Source: Pseudomonas citri
GTDB lineage: Bacteria > Pseudomonadota > Gammaproteobacteria > Pseudomonadales > Pseudomonadaceae
Assembly: GCF_025336485.1 (NCBI RefSeq)
Contig: NZ_JAODAB010000009.1
Coordinates: forward strand, 151,919-215,918
DNA: 64,000 bases
Direction: 5' to 3'
The notes under the pieces are model-generated. The model worked only from the letters and a program-made list of their open reading frames with translations, did not search any database and had not been told where the DNA came from. Every line of letters starts with the position of its first letter. Within the stretch, counting starts at the first letter, position 1. Of this stretch, positions 43,959 to 53,914 are shown piece by piece. Position numbers and translations under genes: made by a program.

Positions 43959-45286
43959 ATCACGACAAAGTCATCTGGCAGGAAGGCATGCTGCTGCGCC
44001 CGCAGCATCTACAGCATAACGACCGTTACCTCGACCATCAGTTGAAGGTCCGCACCCGCTTGCTGGCCAGTCATGTCTGGGGTTTCCTCGAACTGGAAAT
44101 TGACTCGCAGTTTTTCAACATGGGCCGTTTGGTGGTGAGCCGGGCCTCGGGCATTTTGCCGGACGGCAGTTTGTTCGAGTTGGCGGGCAACGCCGAGCCG
44201 CTGGTCCTTGAAATACCGCCCAACACCAGCAATACGCCCATATACCTCGCCTTGCCATTGGTGACGGGCAATCACATCGAGTCCCGTCGCCTGGAACAGT
44301 CCGACGTTCTGGCACGCTACACCCTCTATGAGACGCAGGTTGCGGACTCCAATGCCGGGGAAGCCAGCTGGCACCCGATCAGTTGTGGTCGTCCGGACCT
44401 GCGCCTGCTGTTGGGCGAGCAGCAGAGCGACCAGGCATTTGTGAAGCTCAAGCTCTGTGAGGTGCTCGACACCACCCCGGACGGGGTGATCAGGCTCGAT
44501 CCGGATTTTGTGCCGACGTTCATCCAGGTGGGTTCATCCCCTTATCTACTGTCGTGTCTCAAGGAGGTCATCGGCATGCTTGCCCATCGGGGTGACAGCC
44601 TGGCCGAGCGAGTCGGTTCGAATGGCAAGGCGGGTGGGGCGCAGGTCGGGGATTTCATGATGCTTCAGCTGATCAATCGTACCGAGCTGTTGTTGCGTCA
44701 TTATCTGGACCTCGAGCAGGTGCATCCGGAAGCGCTCTACCGCGCGCTCCTGGCGTTGCTGGGGGACCTGGCGGCGTTCTCCAGCGACGGCAAGCGACCG
44801 TCACTCGGCAATCGCTACCAGCACAGCGACCAGGGCAATTGCTTTCGAGGCCTTATGCAGGGGATCCGCCAGGTCCTGTCGATGGTGCTCGAACAGCACG
44901 CGATCGAACTGCAATTGCAGGCGCGTCAATACGGCATCCTCGTTTCGCCGGTGCAGGACCTTTCGCTGCTGGATTCGGCATCGTTCGTACTGGCGGCCAG
45001 TGCTCATTGCGATGGCGAAGAGTTGCGCCATCGCTTGCCTTCTCATCTCAAGATCGGTCCGGTGGAGCGTATCCGCCAATTGGTCAACCTGCATTTGCCA
45101 GGTATCAAGATCAGACCGTTACCCGTGGCGCCGCGGCAGATCGCATTCCACGCCAACAAAACGTATTTCATCCTCGAACCCGGCGCCGAAGACGTGGCTC
45201 AGCTCAAGCGCTCGGCAGGCTTTGCATTCCACGTTTCCGGGGATTTCGCCGAGCTTGAACTGAACTTCTGGGCCATCAGGAACTGA
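43955..45286 (+). CDS. tssK: T6SS baseplate-membrane adaptor TssK
   Basis: The 443-residue protein starts with the TssK signature VIWQEGMLLRPQHLQHNDRYLDHQL, then carries ELDSQFFNMGR-like sequence and the C-terminal GIKIRPLPVAPRQIAFHANKTYFILE block. It links the baseplate to the TssL-TssM membrane complex. Translation is coupled to tssJ by an ATGA overlap. Confidence 0.95.
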   Translation: MNHDKVIWQEGMLLRPQHLQHNDRYLDHQLKVRTRLLASHVWGFLELEIDSQFFNMGRLVVSRASGILPDGSLFELAGNAEPLVLEIPPNTSNTPIYLALPLVTGNHIESRRLEQSDVLARYTLYETQVADSNAGEASWHPISCGRPDLRLLLGEQQSDQAFVKLKLCEVLDTTPDGVIRLDPDFVPTFIQVGSSPYLLSCLKEVIGMLAHRGDSLAERVGSNGKAGGAQVGDFMMLQLINRTELLLRHYLDLEQVHPEALYRALLALLGDLAAFSSDGKRPSLGNRYQHSDQGNCFRGLMQGIRQVLSMVLEQHAIELQLQARQYGILVSPVQDLSLLDSASFVLAASAHCDGEELRHRLPSHLKIGPVERIRQLVNLHLPGIKIRPLPVAPRQIAFHANKTYFILEPGAEDVAQLKRSAGFAFHVSGDFAELELNFWAIRN

Positions 45287-45291
45287 CCGAA

Positions 45292-46155
45292 ATGGATAAG
45301 GAACATCCTCAGGACGAAATCACCGTCTTGCTCGACCACCATGGGCAGCGCCCTGCTACAGGACCATTGACGGATGCGCAGTCACCACCGTCTATCGAAC
45401 AGTTGCAAGAGCGAATGATCTACGCCGCGCACCTATCGCCGTCCCGGTCATTCGATATCAGCCTCAATCCCCTGGTGACAGCGGCTTTCGGCTTGCTGTC
45501 GCAAGTCATGGACATCAAGTACGGAGGTGAGCGCGGGGATTTGCACCTCCTCAAGCAGGAGTTGATCTACGGCTTGGAGCAGTTCGAGGCCCGCGCCGTG
45601 CAGGGCGATGTCGAGGGCAGTCAGATGATGGCCGCCCGCTACGTGCTGTGCACGGTGATCGACGAGGCGATCGTCACTACGTCGTGGGGCCTGGCAAGCG
45701 AATGGTCGCAGATAAGCCTGTTGAGTTCCTTCCACGGCGAAACCTTTGGTGGCGAGAAGGTTTTCCAACTGCTCGATCGTTTGTCCAAGGACCCGGTCAA
45801 GCACCTGCCCATGCTCGAGTTGCTGTACCTGTGCCTGTCTCTCGGCTTCGAAGGCAAATATCGGGTCCAGACCCGCGGAGTGCTTGAACTGGAAGGTATT
45901 CGAGATGCCTTGTATCGATTGATCCGCCAAGTACAGGGTGACCCTCCCCGTGAGTTGTCAACTCGAGGGGAAGGTGCTGAGAGTGCGCGGCAAAGTCCCG
46001 TGCGCATGGTCCCGGCGTGGACGGTGATGGCCTTTACGCTGGCTTGCCTGGGGATGATGTATTCAAGCTTTGCCTGGGTTCTGGACGGGCAGCGCGAAAG
46101 CGTACTGCAACCTTATCAAGGGCTGGAGCCGGCTACTTTCCAGCCACTGCCATGA
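45292..46155 (+). CDS. tssL: T6SS inner-membrane protein TssL (DotU family)
   Basis: The 287-residue protein has the DotU cytoplasmic domain (about 45-225, with NPLVTAAFGLL, YVLCTVIDEAIVTTSWG and the FHGETFGGEKVF motif). A single C-terminal membrane span lies at about 240-264. No peptidoglycan-binding extension follows, so it is the short form. It partners TssM in the membrane complex. Confidence 0.95.
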   Translation: MDKEHPQDEITVLLDHHGQRPATGPLTDAQSPPSIEQLQERMIYAAHLSPSRSFDISLNPLVTAAFGLLSQVMDIKYGGERGDLHLLKQELIYGLEQFEARAVQGDVEGSQMMAARYVLCTVIDEAIVTTSWGLASEWSQISLLSSFHGETFGGEKVFQLLDRLSKDPVKHLPMLELLYLCLSLGFEGKYRVQTRGVLELEGIRDALYRLIRQVQGDPPRELSTRGEGAESARQSPVRMVPAWTVMAFTLACLGMMYSSFAWVLDGQRESVLQPYQGLEPATFQPLP

Positions 46156-46168
46156 ACAGGGATGTGTC

Positions 46169-49100
46169 ATGAAATTGCTTTTCAGGAAAGCCGCGGCATG
46201 GGTGCAGCAGACCTGGGTCTGGACGCTGCTGTCGGTTCTTGGCGTGACGTTGTTGGTGTGGTTCATCGGACCGTTGCTGGCGGTCAACGACTATAAGTTC
46301 TGGGCAAGTCCGACGGCCCGCTTGCTGACGGTCAGTGCGCTGCTGTTGGGTTGGGGCCTGTGCATGGTTTTCGTCAGTGGACGGGAACGTGAGGCGGGTC
46401 GTGCCCGGGAGGACGAGACGGATCCTTCGCCGTTGCCGCGTCTGGCCAGGATTGCCGAGGAGCAGCGTGAACTGCGTTCGCGGTTCGGGGACGCGTTAAA
46501 GACCTTGAAGCATTCGAGCCTGTATCCCGGTCGTAGCGAACGCTGGCGCAACGAGCTGCCCTGGTATCTGATGATGGGGCCGCCTGCCAGCGGCAAGACC
46601 CGTTTGTTGGAGTGTTCGGGCCTGGAACTGCCCTTCGAGAGCTCGGAGCGAAGACCGATCGGTGAGGTGCCGGGCACCCGGTATTGCGATTGGTATTTTG
46701 CCGAGAACGCGGTGTTGATCGATACCGCCGGGCGTTACCTGTGCCAGGTGGACAGCGAAGTCGATGGCAGCGCTTGGGCCGTGTTGCTCAAGCTTTTACG
46801 CAAGCGCCGCCGTCATCGTCCCTTGAGCGGTGTACTGGTGACGGTTCCGATGGAGGTCTTGCTGGGCAGCGAAGGCCAACTCACGACGCTGGCCTGCCAG
46901 GTCCGCAGTCGCTTGCAAGAGCTGCACCGACGGCTGCACGTCGATGTACCGATTTATCTCATCCTGAGCAAAGCGGACGGTGTGCCTGGCTTCAACGAGT
47001 TCTTCGATTCGCTGACGCGCGAGGAGAGCGACCAGATGCTGGGGGCGAGCTTCAATCGCGACCTGCGGGGTAATGGTGTGAGCGCCGTGCGCGCCGAGTT
47101 TGAAGCATTGCTGCGTCGGCTCAACAGCCAGGTGACCCTGCGCATGCATCAGGAGCGCGATCCGCGGCGCCGTAGCCGCATCCTTGAGTTTCCCTACCAA
47201 CTGGGCAACATCGGCGCCAACCTGTGCCAATTGGTCGAGATGGTGTTCACCGGCAAGGCTTGCCATCTGCGCGGCTTCTACTTGACCAGTGCATTGCAGC
47301 CGCCCCGTCCCGTGGACTTGTCCACCGTGCGGGGCGGTGCGATCTTTCGCGCGAGCAGTGCCTTGCACGATGGGCGCTCACGACGTACTCATCCCTTGCT
47401 CAGTCGGGTGATCTTTCCCGAAGCCGGTCTGGCGGGCCTCGATCCGCGCGAGCGTAACCTCATGCAGTGGCACCAACGAGCGTTTTACCTCGGTGCGCTG
47501 ACCACCCTGGGCCTGTCTGGCTTGTTGTGGGCCAATGCGTTCTCGGCCAACCATGAGCGTTTGGAACTCCTGCGTGCATTGGCCCAGCGCTGGGATCAGC
47601 AGCGCTCTACCCAGGCGGACGTTGACTGGCTCACGATGCTTGAATCGCTCGATACCCGTTTCGAGGCCACCGGGGTTTTCCCTCCCGGCAGTTCGATGCC
47701 GCTGCATGAGCGCGGCGGTCTTTACCAGGGTGAAACAAGCAACCCGGTGGTGGTCGACGCCTACAGGCGTGAATTGCACACGCAATTGCTACCGCGGGTC
47801 GCGCAGACGCTGCAAGCGCATATCCGCGATAACTGGAAGGACCGCGAACAACTACTCAACAGCTTGCGCGCTTACTTGATGCTGGACCTGCAAGAGCGTC
47901 GCGACAGCGGGTGGTTGAAGAACCGCATGGCCAGCGACTGGTCCCGGCGTTATGCCGGCAATCCTGCGCTGCAACAACGGTTGAACGCGCATTTCGAGCG
48001 CCTGCTGGAGCAACCCTTCACCTACGCGTTGGACGAGCCATTGGTGACGCAGGCTCGGGAAGTCCTGCGCAGTGAATCCCTGGCCACCGTCGTTTACCGG
48101 ATGCTGCGTGAACAAGCCGACCATCTACCACAATACCGGCTCAGCCAGCATTTGGGCCCACAGGGTGGGTTGTTGGTCGGCACCGATCAGCTCATCCCAG
48201 GCTTCTACACTCGCGAAGGCTACGAGCAATACTTTTCGATCCAGGGCTCGGCGCTGGTGACCGGATTGCTGCGGGACAACTGGGTCCTGGGTGAAAGCGC
48301 GAGCCTCAGCGGCACGGACATGCGGCGCCTGATGGGCGAACTGGAACAACTGTACTTTCGTGACTATGCCGACCACTGGAGCGAAGCGGTCGGCCTGGTG
48401 GCTTTGCACTCGATCAGCGATGCAGGTGAAGGGGCCCGGCAACTGGCAGGGTTGGCCTCGGCTCATTCGCCGATCGTGCAGTTGCTGGTACAAGTGCGCG
48501 AAAACACCCGGATCCAGGGGGTTGCCGAGCGTATCGACGAGGTGGCGCAAACGTCCGGGACAGCTGCGGGGGCGGTGGCGAAACTTGCCGCTGTGGCCGA
48601 GCACATCGAAAGAAGACCGGACACCGCGCAAAAATCCTTGCAGAGACGTTTTGAACCGCTGCATCGCCTGCTGGATGCGGACAATGGTCCCAGCGCTGAT
48701 CTGGTCCAGGCCTTGCGTGCCCTCGACGAGGTGCAACTGCAACTGGCGGGCCTGGCCCGAGCCAGTGCTCCGGAGCATGCCGCGTTCGAACTGGCCAGGA
48801 GCCGCATGGGTGGTCAGCGCGATGCGTTGAGCAACTTGCGCAATGCCTCGGTGCGTTTGCCTCGTCCGGTCAACGTCTGGTTCAACGGACTGGCCGAAGA
48901 GAGTTGGCGCCTGGTGCTCAACGACGCGTACCGTTACCTGAATCTGCGCTATCAGAGCGAGCTGTACAGTTTCTATGGCTCGGCGATCGACAAGCGCTAC
49001 CCGTTCAGTGCCCACAGCGCCAGCGACGTTGCCCTCAATGACTTCCGGGCGTTCTTCAAGGATCAGGGTATGGTCGAGGGATTCTTCGAAAGTTACCTCC

Positions 49101-49636
49101 GGCCCTTTGTCAGCGGTCATCCGGGGCACTATCGCTTGCGCAGCATCGACGGCCAGAGCTTGCCGGTCTCCAGGGCCTACCTGGACCAAATGACGACAGC
49201 ACACACCATTCGCCAGAGCTTTTTCGCCGAAGATCCGACCGAACCGCAAGTGCAATTCAAGCTTGAACCCTACACCCTGGATCCTGCGGTGAGTCGGTCC
49301 GAGTTTCGCTTCGGCGACAAGTCGCTGGAATACCGTCACGGTCCGATCCTGCCCATGGCGTTCACCTGGCCAAGCGCCGCGCAAAACGGTCGCACGGCGC
49401 TGGTACTCGACAGAATGACCGGGCGTGGGCTTGGCATCGAGAAAAATACCGGGCCGTGGTCCTTGTTCCGCTTGTTCGACCTGATGCAGAGCGAGTACCT
49501 GACCGGACGCGATGTGCGGGTGCTCAAGGCGGATCTGGGAGGGCTGCGGGCCAACTATCTGTTGACTAGCCAGCGCACGCCGAATCCGTTCGATTTGGGC
49601 GCGTTACGCACGTTCCGTATGCCGGCGCAGCTCTGA
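46169..49636 (+). CDS. tssM: T6SS inner-membrane protein TssM (IcmF family)
   Basis: The 1155-residue protein has two N-terminal membrane spans (about 15-37 and 50-67). A cytoplasmic domain with an intact Walker A (GPPASGKT near residue 138) and the IDTAGRY switch follows. A third span lies near 435-457, then a large periplasmic part ending in the conserved ICMF C-terminal domain (FTWPSAAQNGRTALVLD and so on). ATG at 46169 has AGGG eight bases upstream. The gene ends in a TGATG overlap with pppA. Confidence 0.95.
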   Translation: MKLLFRKAAAWVQQTWVWTLLSVLGVTLLVWFIGPLLAVNDYKFWASPTARLLTVSALLLGWGLCMVFVSGREREAGRAREDETDPSPLPRLARIAEEQRELRSRFGDALKTLKHSSLYPGRSERWRNELPWYLMMGPPASGKTRLLECSGLELPFESSERRPIGEVPGTRYCDWYFAENAVLIDTAGRYLCQVDSEVDGSAWAVLLKLLRKRRRHRPLSGVLVTVPMEVLLGSEGQLTTLACQVRSRLQELHRRLHVDVPIYLILSKADGVPGFNEFFDSLTREESDQMLGASFNRDLRGNGVSAVRAEFEALLRRLNSQVTLRMHQERDPRRRSRILEFPYQLGNIGANLCQLVEMVFTGKACHLRGFYLTSALQPPRPVDLSTVRGGAIFRASSALHDGRSRRTHPLLSRVIFPEAGLAGLDPRERNLMQWHQRAFYLGALTTLGLSGLLWANAFSANHERLELLRALAQRWDQQRSTQADVDWLTMLESLDTRFEATGVFPPGSSMPLHERGGLYQGETSNPVVVDAYRRELHTQLLPRVAQTLQAHIRDNWKDREQLLNSLRAYLMLDLQERRDSGWLKNRMASDWSRRYAGNPALQQRLNAHFERLLEQPFTYALDEPLVTQAREVLRSESLATVVYRMLREQADHLPQYRLSQHLGPQGGLLVGTDQLIPGFYTREGYEQYFSIQGSALVTGLLRDNWVLGESASLSGTDMRRLMGELEQLYFRDYADHWSEAVGLVALHSISDAGEGARQLAGLASAHSPIVQLLVQVRENTRIQGVAERIDEVAQTSGTAAGAVAKLAAVAEHIERRPDTAQKSLQRRFEPLHRLLDADNGPSADLVQALRALDEVQLQLAGLARASAPEHAAFELARSRMGGQRDALSNLRNASVRLPRPVNVWFNGLAEESWRLVLNDAYRYLNLRYQSELYSFYGSAIDKRYPFSAHSASDVALNDFRAFFKDQGMVEGFFESYLRPFVSGHPGHYRLRSIDGQSLPVSRAYLDQMTTAHTIRQSFFAEDPTEPQVQFKLEPYTLDPAVSRSEFRFGDKSLEYRHGPILPMAFTWPSAAQNGRTALVLDRMTGRGLGIEKNTGPWSLFRLFDLMQSEYLTGRDVRVLKADLGGLRANYLLTSQRTPNPFDLGALRTFRMPAQL

Positions 49637-50361
49637 TGCAGAGGGTTGCTCCCTGGCGCAGCGCTGCGCGCACCGACCCAGGCAAGGTCCGGTCCCGTAA
49701 CGAGGATGCTTTCCTGGAGTGCCCACATCGCGGGCTCTGGGCGGTGGCCGATGGGATGGGTGGGCATTCGGGCGGTGATATTGCCAGCCAGTTGATCGTG
49801 ACCAGCCTGGCGGACCTGCCGCCGCACCACGGCTTGGAGGATCGAGCGAAAGCGGTGCGCCAGTGCCTGCGCTGGACCAACCGTCGGCTGAGCCAGGAAT
49901 TGACTGTCACCGAAGATCATTGCGGTGTGATGGGCAGTACCGTGGTGGCACTGTTGCTGGAAGGTGATCGTGGGGTCTGCATCTGGGCAGGCGATAGCCG
50001 TTGCTACCTGTGGCGTGACCGGCGCTTGTATCAATTGTCGAAGGATCATTCGCTGCAACGACAATTGATAGACACGCAACGTCTCAGTCTCGACGAGGCT
50101 CGTGCCCATCCCGCAGCCAACGCGCTGACCCGCGCGGTGGGGGCCGCGCACGAGCTGGTGTTGGAGGTGCTGGAACTCAGTGTCCATCCAGGCGATACGT
50201 TTTTGTTATGCAGTGATGGCTTGTACCAGCACCTGAGTGGCGAATCCCTGGGTCATGCATTGAGCCTGGCTTCACCGCGCAGGGTGCTGGAGCGTCTTTT
50301 CGAGGACGTGCTGCGCGGACCGGCGCGGGACAACCTCACGGCCGTGGTGATCCGCCAGTGA
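49636..50361 (+). CDS. pppA: PP2C-type Ser/Thr phosphatase of the T6SS (PppA/Stp1)
   Basis: The 241-residue protein has the PP2C metal and phosphate residues. GKVRSRNEDAFLE (residues 17-28), VADGMGGHSGG (Asp39-Gly40), GDSRCYLWRDRRL, FLLCSDGL and the C-terminal DNLTAVVIR are all present. It removes phosphate from the Fha partner and opposes PpkA. Start and stop are coupled to tssM (TGATG) and ppkA (GTGA). Confidence 0.94.
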   Translation: MQRVAPWRSAARTDPGKVRSRNEDAFLECPHRGLWAVADGMGGHSGGDIASQLIVTSLADLPPHHGLEDRAKAVRQCLRWTNRRLSQELTVTEDHCGVMGSTVVALLLEGDRGVCIWAGDSRCYLWRDRRLYQLSKDHSLQRQLIDTQRLSLDEARAHPAANALTRAVGAAHELVLEVLELSVHPGDTFLLCSDGLYQHLSGESLGHALSLASPRRVLERLFEDVLRGPARDNLTAVVIRQ

Positions 50362-51290
50362 ACGAGGGGAGTCATCGGGTCACCGGTTGCGCCTCTTCCA
50401 GCGCGGCACCCGTTGCGAAACTGCACTCACTCGGTATCAAGGATGTGCCGGAGCTGGTTGCGGGACGTTATCGCCTCGAACGCTTGCTCGGTGCTGGCGG
50501 CATGGGGGCGGTGTATCGCGCAAGGGACCTGCTGCACGAACAATACGGTGATCCACAGCCCTGCATCGCGCTGAAAATGCTCCGGAAGGAATTCAGCGAG
50601 TCCTGCGACGCGAGTGCGCTGCTTTACAGCGAATTCGCCTTGACCCGGTACCTGCGGCATCCGAACGTGCTGCGCCCCTATACCTTTGATGTGGACGCTG
50701 GCTGCGGGCAAGCCTTCATCACGCTGGAGCTGATGCACGGCCTGACGCTCGACCAACTGCTTTGCGAACGTCCCCTGGGCCTGCCCTGGCATGAGCTGCG
50801 GGCCATCGCCGTGCCTCTGCTCGACGCCCTGGCCTATGCCCATGGTCGTGGGGTGCTGCACGGCGATATGAAACCCAGCAACGTCATGCTTAATGGTGCG
50901 GATGTGCGTTTATTCGATTTCGGCTTGGGACTTGCCGAGGAGGGGCCGTTGAAGGACCTGCCGGGTTTGAATCGCGAGCGCCTCAAGGCCTGGACGCCAG
51001 GTTATGCGGCCCCGGAATTGCTCGAGGGCTGGCCTTTGTCCCGCAAGGCCGATGTCTATGGTGTGGCTTGTCTGTTGTATGAGTTGGCGAGCGGCAAGCA
51101 TCCGTTTCGCCGCTTGCCGTCCATCCAGGCTCGCGATGCGGGGCTGGAGCGTGAACTCAAGCCGCCGCGCGATCTGCCCAGGCGTTGTTGGAGGGCGCTG
51201 CGTTCGGCGCTGGCCTTTGATCCCAGGCAGCGCAGCATCGAGGCGCAACAACTACGAGACGCTCTGGCTAGTATTTCGTCCTGGTGGTGA
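50358..51290 (+). CDS. ppkA: Ser/Thr protein kinase of the T6SS (PpkA/Stk1)
   Basis: The 310-residue protein has a Hanks-type kinase domain from about residue 35 to the end. It has a glycine loop (LLGAGGMGAVYRA), catalytic Lys73 in IALKML, LHGDMKPSNVML (Asp170) and DFG at 187-189, so it should be active. It has no membrane span or periplasmic sensor domain, as in the short Stk1 form of HSI-II. It starts with GTG at 50358, overlapping the phosphatase stop. It ends the T6SS operon 12 bases from a convergent gene. Confidence 0.92.
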   Translation: MNEGSHRVTGCASSSAAPVAKLHSLGIKDVPELVAGRYRLERLLGAGGMGAVYRARDLLHEQYGDPQPCIALKMLRKEFSESCDASALLYSEFALTRYLRHPNVLRPYTFDVDAGCGQAFITLELMHGLTLDQLLCERPLGLPWHELRAIAVPLLDALAYAHGRGVLHGDMKPSNVMLNGADVRLFDFGLGLAEEGPLKDLPGLNRERLKAWTPGYAAPELLEGWPLSRKADVYGVACLLYELASGKHPFRRLPSIQARDAGLERELKPPRDLPRRCWRALRSALAFDPRQRSIEAQQLRDALASISSWW

Positions 51291-51302
51291 GGGCGGTGGG
51301 CA

Positions 51303-53264
51303 TCACGGCAACTCCAACCCACCGCCTGCCTTGTGCAGTTTCCTCAAGTGCTCGCCGATTTCCTTGACGTTGGCCTCGCTTGCGGCAATTTCGGCCGCCC
51401 GTTCTGGCTCAAGCAAAGCGCGGACTTCTTTATCCAGGTCTCCGGTCAGCGTCTGGAGCTGCTTCTGGCGCAAACTGCTTTCCGATTCCAGTCGCTGCCA
51501 TTCGCTGGGTTGCGGCAACCCGTAACCACTGCTGCCCAGCAACTCGGCGGGGCGGCTCAGGAAACCGCTGTTGGCCAGGATCTGTTGCAGTGTCGCGTTG
51601 GCCTTTTCCATGCCGCCGTTCTGCAATTCACGGGCTCCGAGGTAACGTTGTTTGACCTCGTCCTGGGCCAGCAACAGTTGTCGGCGGTAACTGGCCTGTT
51701 CCAGTAACAGCAACGCGGCGCTGGTGCGCAGGTCGGCCTGGTCGAACCAGGTACGGCGTTCGGCGGCCTTCAGGGCCAGCCAGTCTTCCACCGTTTGCTG
51801 TTGGATGGGCAGGTGCTTGCGCAGTACATCGAACATGGCTTGGTAGCGGTCGCGGAATGAGTCGAAGCGATAGCCCAGGCGCAAGGCTTCCTTGGGGTCA
51901 TCGAGCACGCTGGTGTCGGCCAGGCCCCGTCCCTTGAGCACTTCCAGCAGCCCGTTAGGCATGATGCTGTCCAGGCCTTTGAGTTGCGTGTTGTTGCTGC
52001 CGCTGCGCAGCAGTTTCAAGCTCTCCACCGCACAGTTATTGGAGAGGAAGTAGTAGTTGCCGTCATAGCTCCAGTGCATTTCGGCGGCATGTTCGACCGT
52101 TTCCTCGATCTCGGTACGCGACAGGTTCAACGGCACGGACGCCAGGCTGCGCAGTTCGGTCTTGGTGTATTCGTCGATCACCTGGGACAGCGGCAGCACG
52201 AATAGCCGCGACGGGTATTTGCCGACCAGGCCATCCCAGCTCGACAACTGCACATCGCCTACGAACGCGCGGTATGACAGCACTAGGTGCTGGTCCAGGT
52301 CCAACCGGCAATCCGGTCCACGCGGGCGGCCCGGGGCGCAAATCACCAGTCGGAGCATGCTGTGGCCCCAACGGCTGACCCAGTTCTGGTTGGCTTCGGC
52401 CAGCAGGTAGTCGATGGCGTAGACCCGCTCGGGGTCAACCTTGCCCAGTGGGGTCTTGGCGAAATCATTGCCGGCGTTCAGGAAGGCGAACGACTTGGCG
52501 CAAGTGTCCTTGGCGGCGGGTGCCCAGCCGAAGTGTTCCTGGTAATAGCGATAAAGTGCGGGACGTCGGCAGGCGTAGCTCGGGTCGAGGAGAAAGTATT
52601 CCATGTTGACCGCGACGAACTCCTTGGGGCTGCTGGTCTCGTAGAGGTCGGGGCTGCGGGCGACCTGGCGGTTGTGCTGTTCACGCTCGCCACGCCGGCC
52701 GACGTACTGGGGCCAGCCGGCGAGGTCCAGCAAACGAGGGTCATCGCTGAGGGTAAAGCGGCGATCGTTCTGGCCCCGGCATTCGTCGGGGAGGCCGATC
52801 AGCCCGGCGCTGCCTTGACGTCGGGTACAGCGTTGGATCAGGACGCGCTCGGCATCCGGCCATAAGCGCGAGCGGTCATAGATGTGGGTCAGTTCATGCA
52901 GGACGGTGGCGAGCATTTCCCGCCGCACGGTGCCGTGGGGGCGCTGGGTCTTTTGGGTGGCAGCGCTGCCGTCAGTGAGACTGTCGAGCAGGTTGCGGTT
53001 GAGGTCCAGTTGCGACACCAACGAGGCTTGGCCGTAGGCATTGGCGGGCATCTGGTCGGTCCAGCCGACGTCGATGCGCCGGTCCAGTCGCTCGATGAAG
53101 CTCGGCGGCAGGGCCTGCATTGCTTCATCGAGCAGCGCCTGGCTGGCCCGCTGTTGCGCCGGGCTCAACCCTTCACCGTTGAGGTGCAATTGCAGGCCGG
53201 CCTGGGCGGTGCTGCTCATCAGCAGCACCAGACCGGCCGTCAGCCAGGCGGCAAGCCGCCTCAC
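51303..53264 (-). CDS. DUF4105 (Lnb N-terminal-like) protein with an N-terminal HExxH region
   Basis: The 653-residue product has a signal peptide (about 1-22) and two distinct parts. The first carries a metalloprotease-like HELTH at residues 123-127 with a candidate third ligand Glu near 215 (PKEFVAVNMEYF). The second is a DUF4105 domain with WGHSMLRL (His301) and NNCAVESL (Cys411). DUF4105 is also called the Lnb N-terminal periplasmic domain, where His and Cys serve lipoprotein acyl transfer in Gram-positive Lnb. The C-terminal 200 residues are helical. It starts with GTG in a GTGA overlap with a DUF2388 gene, so the two are co-expressed. Whether it acts as protease, acyltransferase or both is unknown. 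Confidence 0.78.
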   Translation of the reverse strand: MRRLAAWLTAGLVLLMSSTAQAGLQLHLNGEGLSPAQQRASQALLDEAMQALPPSFIERLDRRIDVGWTDQMPANAYGQASLVSQLDLNRNLLDSLTDGSAATQKTQRPHGTVRREMLATVLHELTHIYDRSRLWPDAERVLIQRCTRRQGSAGLIGLPDECRGQNDRRFTLSDDPRLLDLAGWPQYVGRRGEREQHNRQVARSPDLYETSSPKEFVAVNMEYFLLDPSYACRRPALYRYYQEHFGWAPAAKDTCAKSFAFLNAGNDFAKTPLGKVDPERVYAIDYLLAEANQNWVSRWGHSMLRLVICAPGRPRGPDCRLDLDQHLVLSYRAFVGDVQLSSWDGLVGKYPSRLFVLPLSQVIDEYTKTELRSLASVPLNLSRTEIEETVEHAAEMHWSYDGNYYFLSNNCAVESLKLLRSGSNNTQLKGLDSIMPNGLLEVLKGRGLADTSVLDDPKEALRLGYRFDSFRDRYQAMFDVLRKHLPIQQQTVEDWLALKAAERRTWFDQADLRTSAALLLLEQASYRRQLLLAQDEVKQRYLGARELQNGGMEKANATLQQILANSGFLSRPAELLGSSGYGLPQPSEWQRLESESSLRQKQLQTLTGDLDKEVRALLEPERAAEIAASEANVKEIGEHLRKLHKAGGGLELP

Positions 53265-53581
53265 AATGCGAGGATGGCTTCGGCAAGCACCTGATCACTG
53301 GCATCGCGCGCTTCTGGTACGCGGGTGCGCAAGGTGTCGAAGGCGGCTTCGAGGTGAGCGCCACGAATCTCGCCGTTACTGGCGACGAAACTGGCGGCGT
53401 CGTCATGGGCTTCGCGGACGATTTTCGAATCACGGATGGATGTAGTGGTGTCGGAAGTGAAATCAATCGTGCGCTGGGAGGCGCGAACGATGATGTTACT
53501 GGTGGCTACCAGGGTGTGTGCCTGGGCCACATCGGCCAACACCAGCAGGCCTAGTGCGGCAGCAATCAGCGGGCTACGCAT
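53261..53581 (-). CDS. DUF2388 small exported protein, copy 1
   Basis: The 106-residue product has a signal peptide (about 1-21, ending AQA) and the DUF2388 core SIRDSKIVREAHDDAASFVASNGEIRGAHLEAAFDTLR, ending LAEAILAL. GGAGT precedes the ATG at 53581. It is the third of three tandem paralogues and overlaps the DUF4105 gene. The function is unknown; the family is typical of Pseudomonas periplasm. Confidence 0.82.
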   Translation of the reverse strand: MRSPLIAAALGLLVLADVAQAHTLVATSNIIVRASQRTIDFTSDTTTSIRDSKIVREAHDDAASFVASNGEIRGAHLEAAFDTLRTRVPEARDASDQVLAEAILAL

Positions 53582-53608
53582 GGAATGACTCCGGAAAAAT
53601 AAGGATAA

Positions 53609-53914
53609 CTATTGGACGAGAATTGCCTGTGCCAGTTCAAGGTCGCTGGCGTGAAGTTTTGGCTGGGTCCGGCGCAGATAATCCAGTGCCGACTCCAACT
53701 GTGCGCCTCGCAATTGTCCATCACTGGCGACGAATGCCGCGGCATCATCATGAGCGGCGACGAGCAGTTTATGGTCGAAGGGCGCGGCGGTCACCATGCT
53801 CGTGGCGTAGCCGGCGGCTACCACTAGCTGAGTGGACGCATCGAAGGCATTTGCCGGGACTGACCCACCAAAAGCCAGGAGAAAGGTGAGGAGCAGAGCT
53901 GGGGAAAAACGCAT
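53609..53914 (-). CDS. DUF2388 small exported protein, copy 2
   Basis: The 101-residue product has a signal peptide (about 1-23) and a shortened DUF2388 core: HDDAAAFVASDGQLRGAQLESALDYLRRTQP, ending LAQAILVQ. It lacks most of the Thr/Ser-rich segment before the core seen in copies 1 and 3. ATG at 53914 gives a normal signal peptide; in-frame codons further upstream do not look coding. Confidence 0.78.
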   Translation of the reverse strand: MRFSPALLLTFLLAFGGSVPANAFDASTQLVVAAGYATSMVTAAPFDHKLLVAAHDDAAAFVASDGQLRGAQLESALDYLRRTQPKLHASDLELAQAILVQ

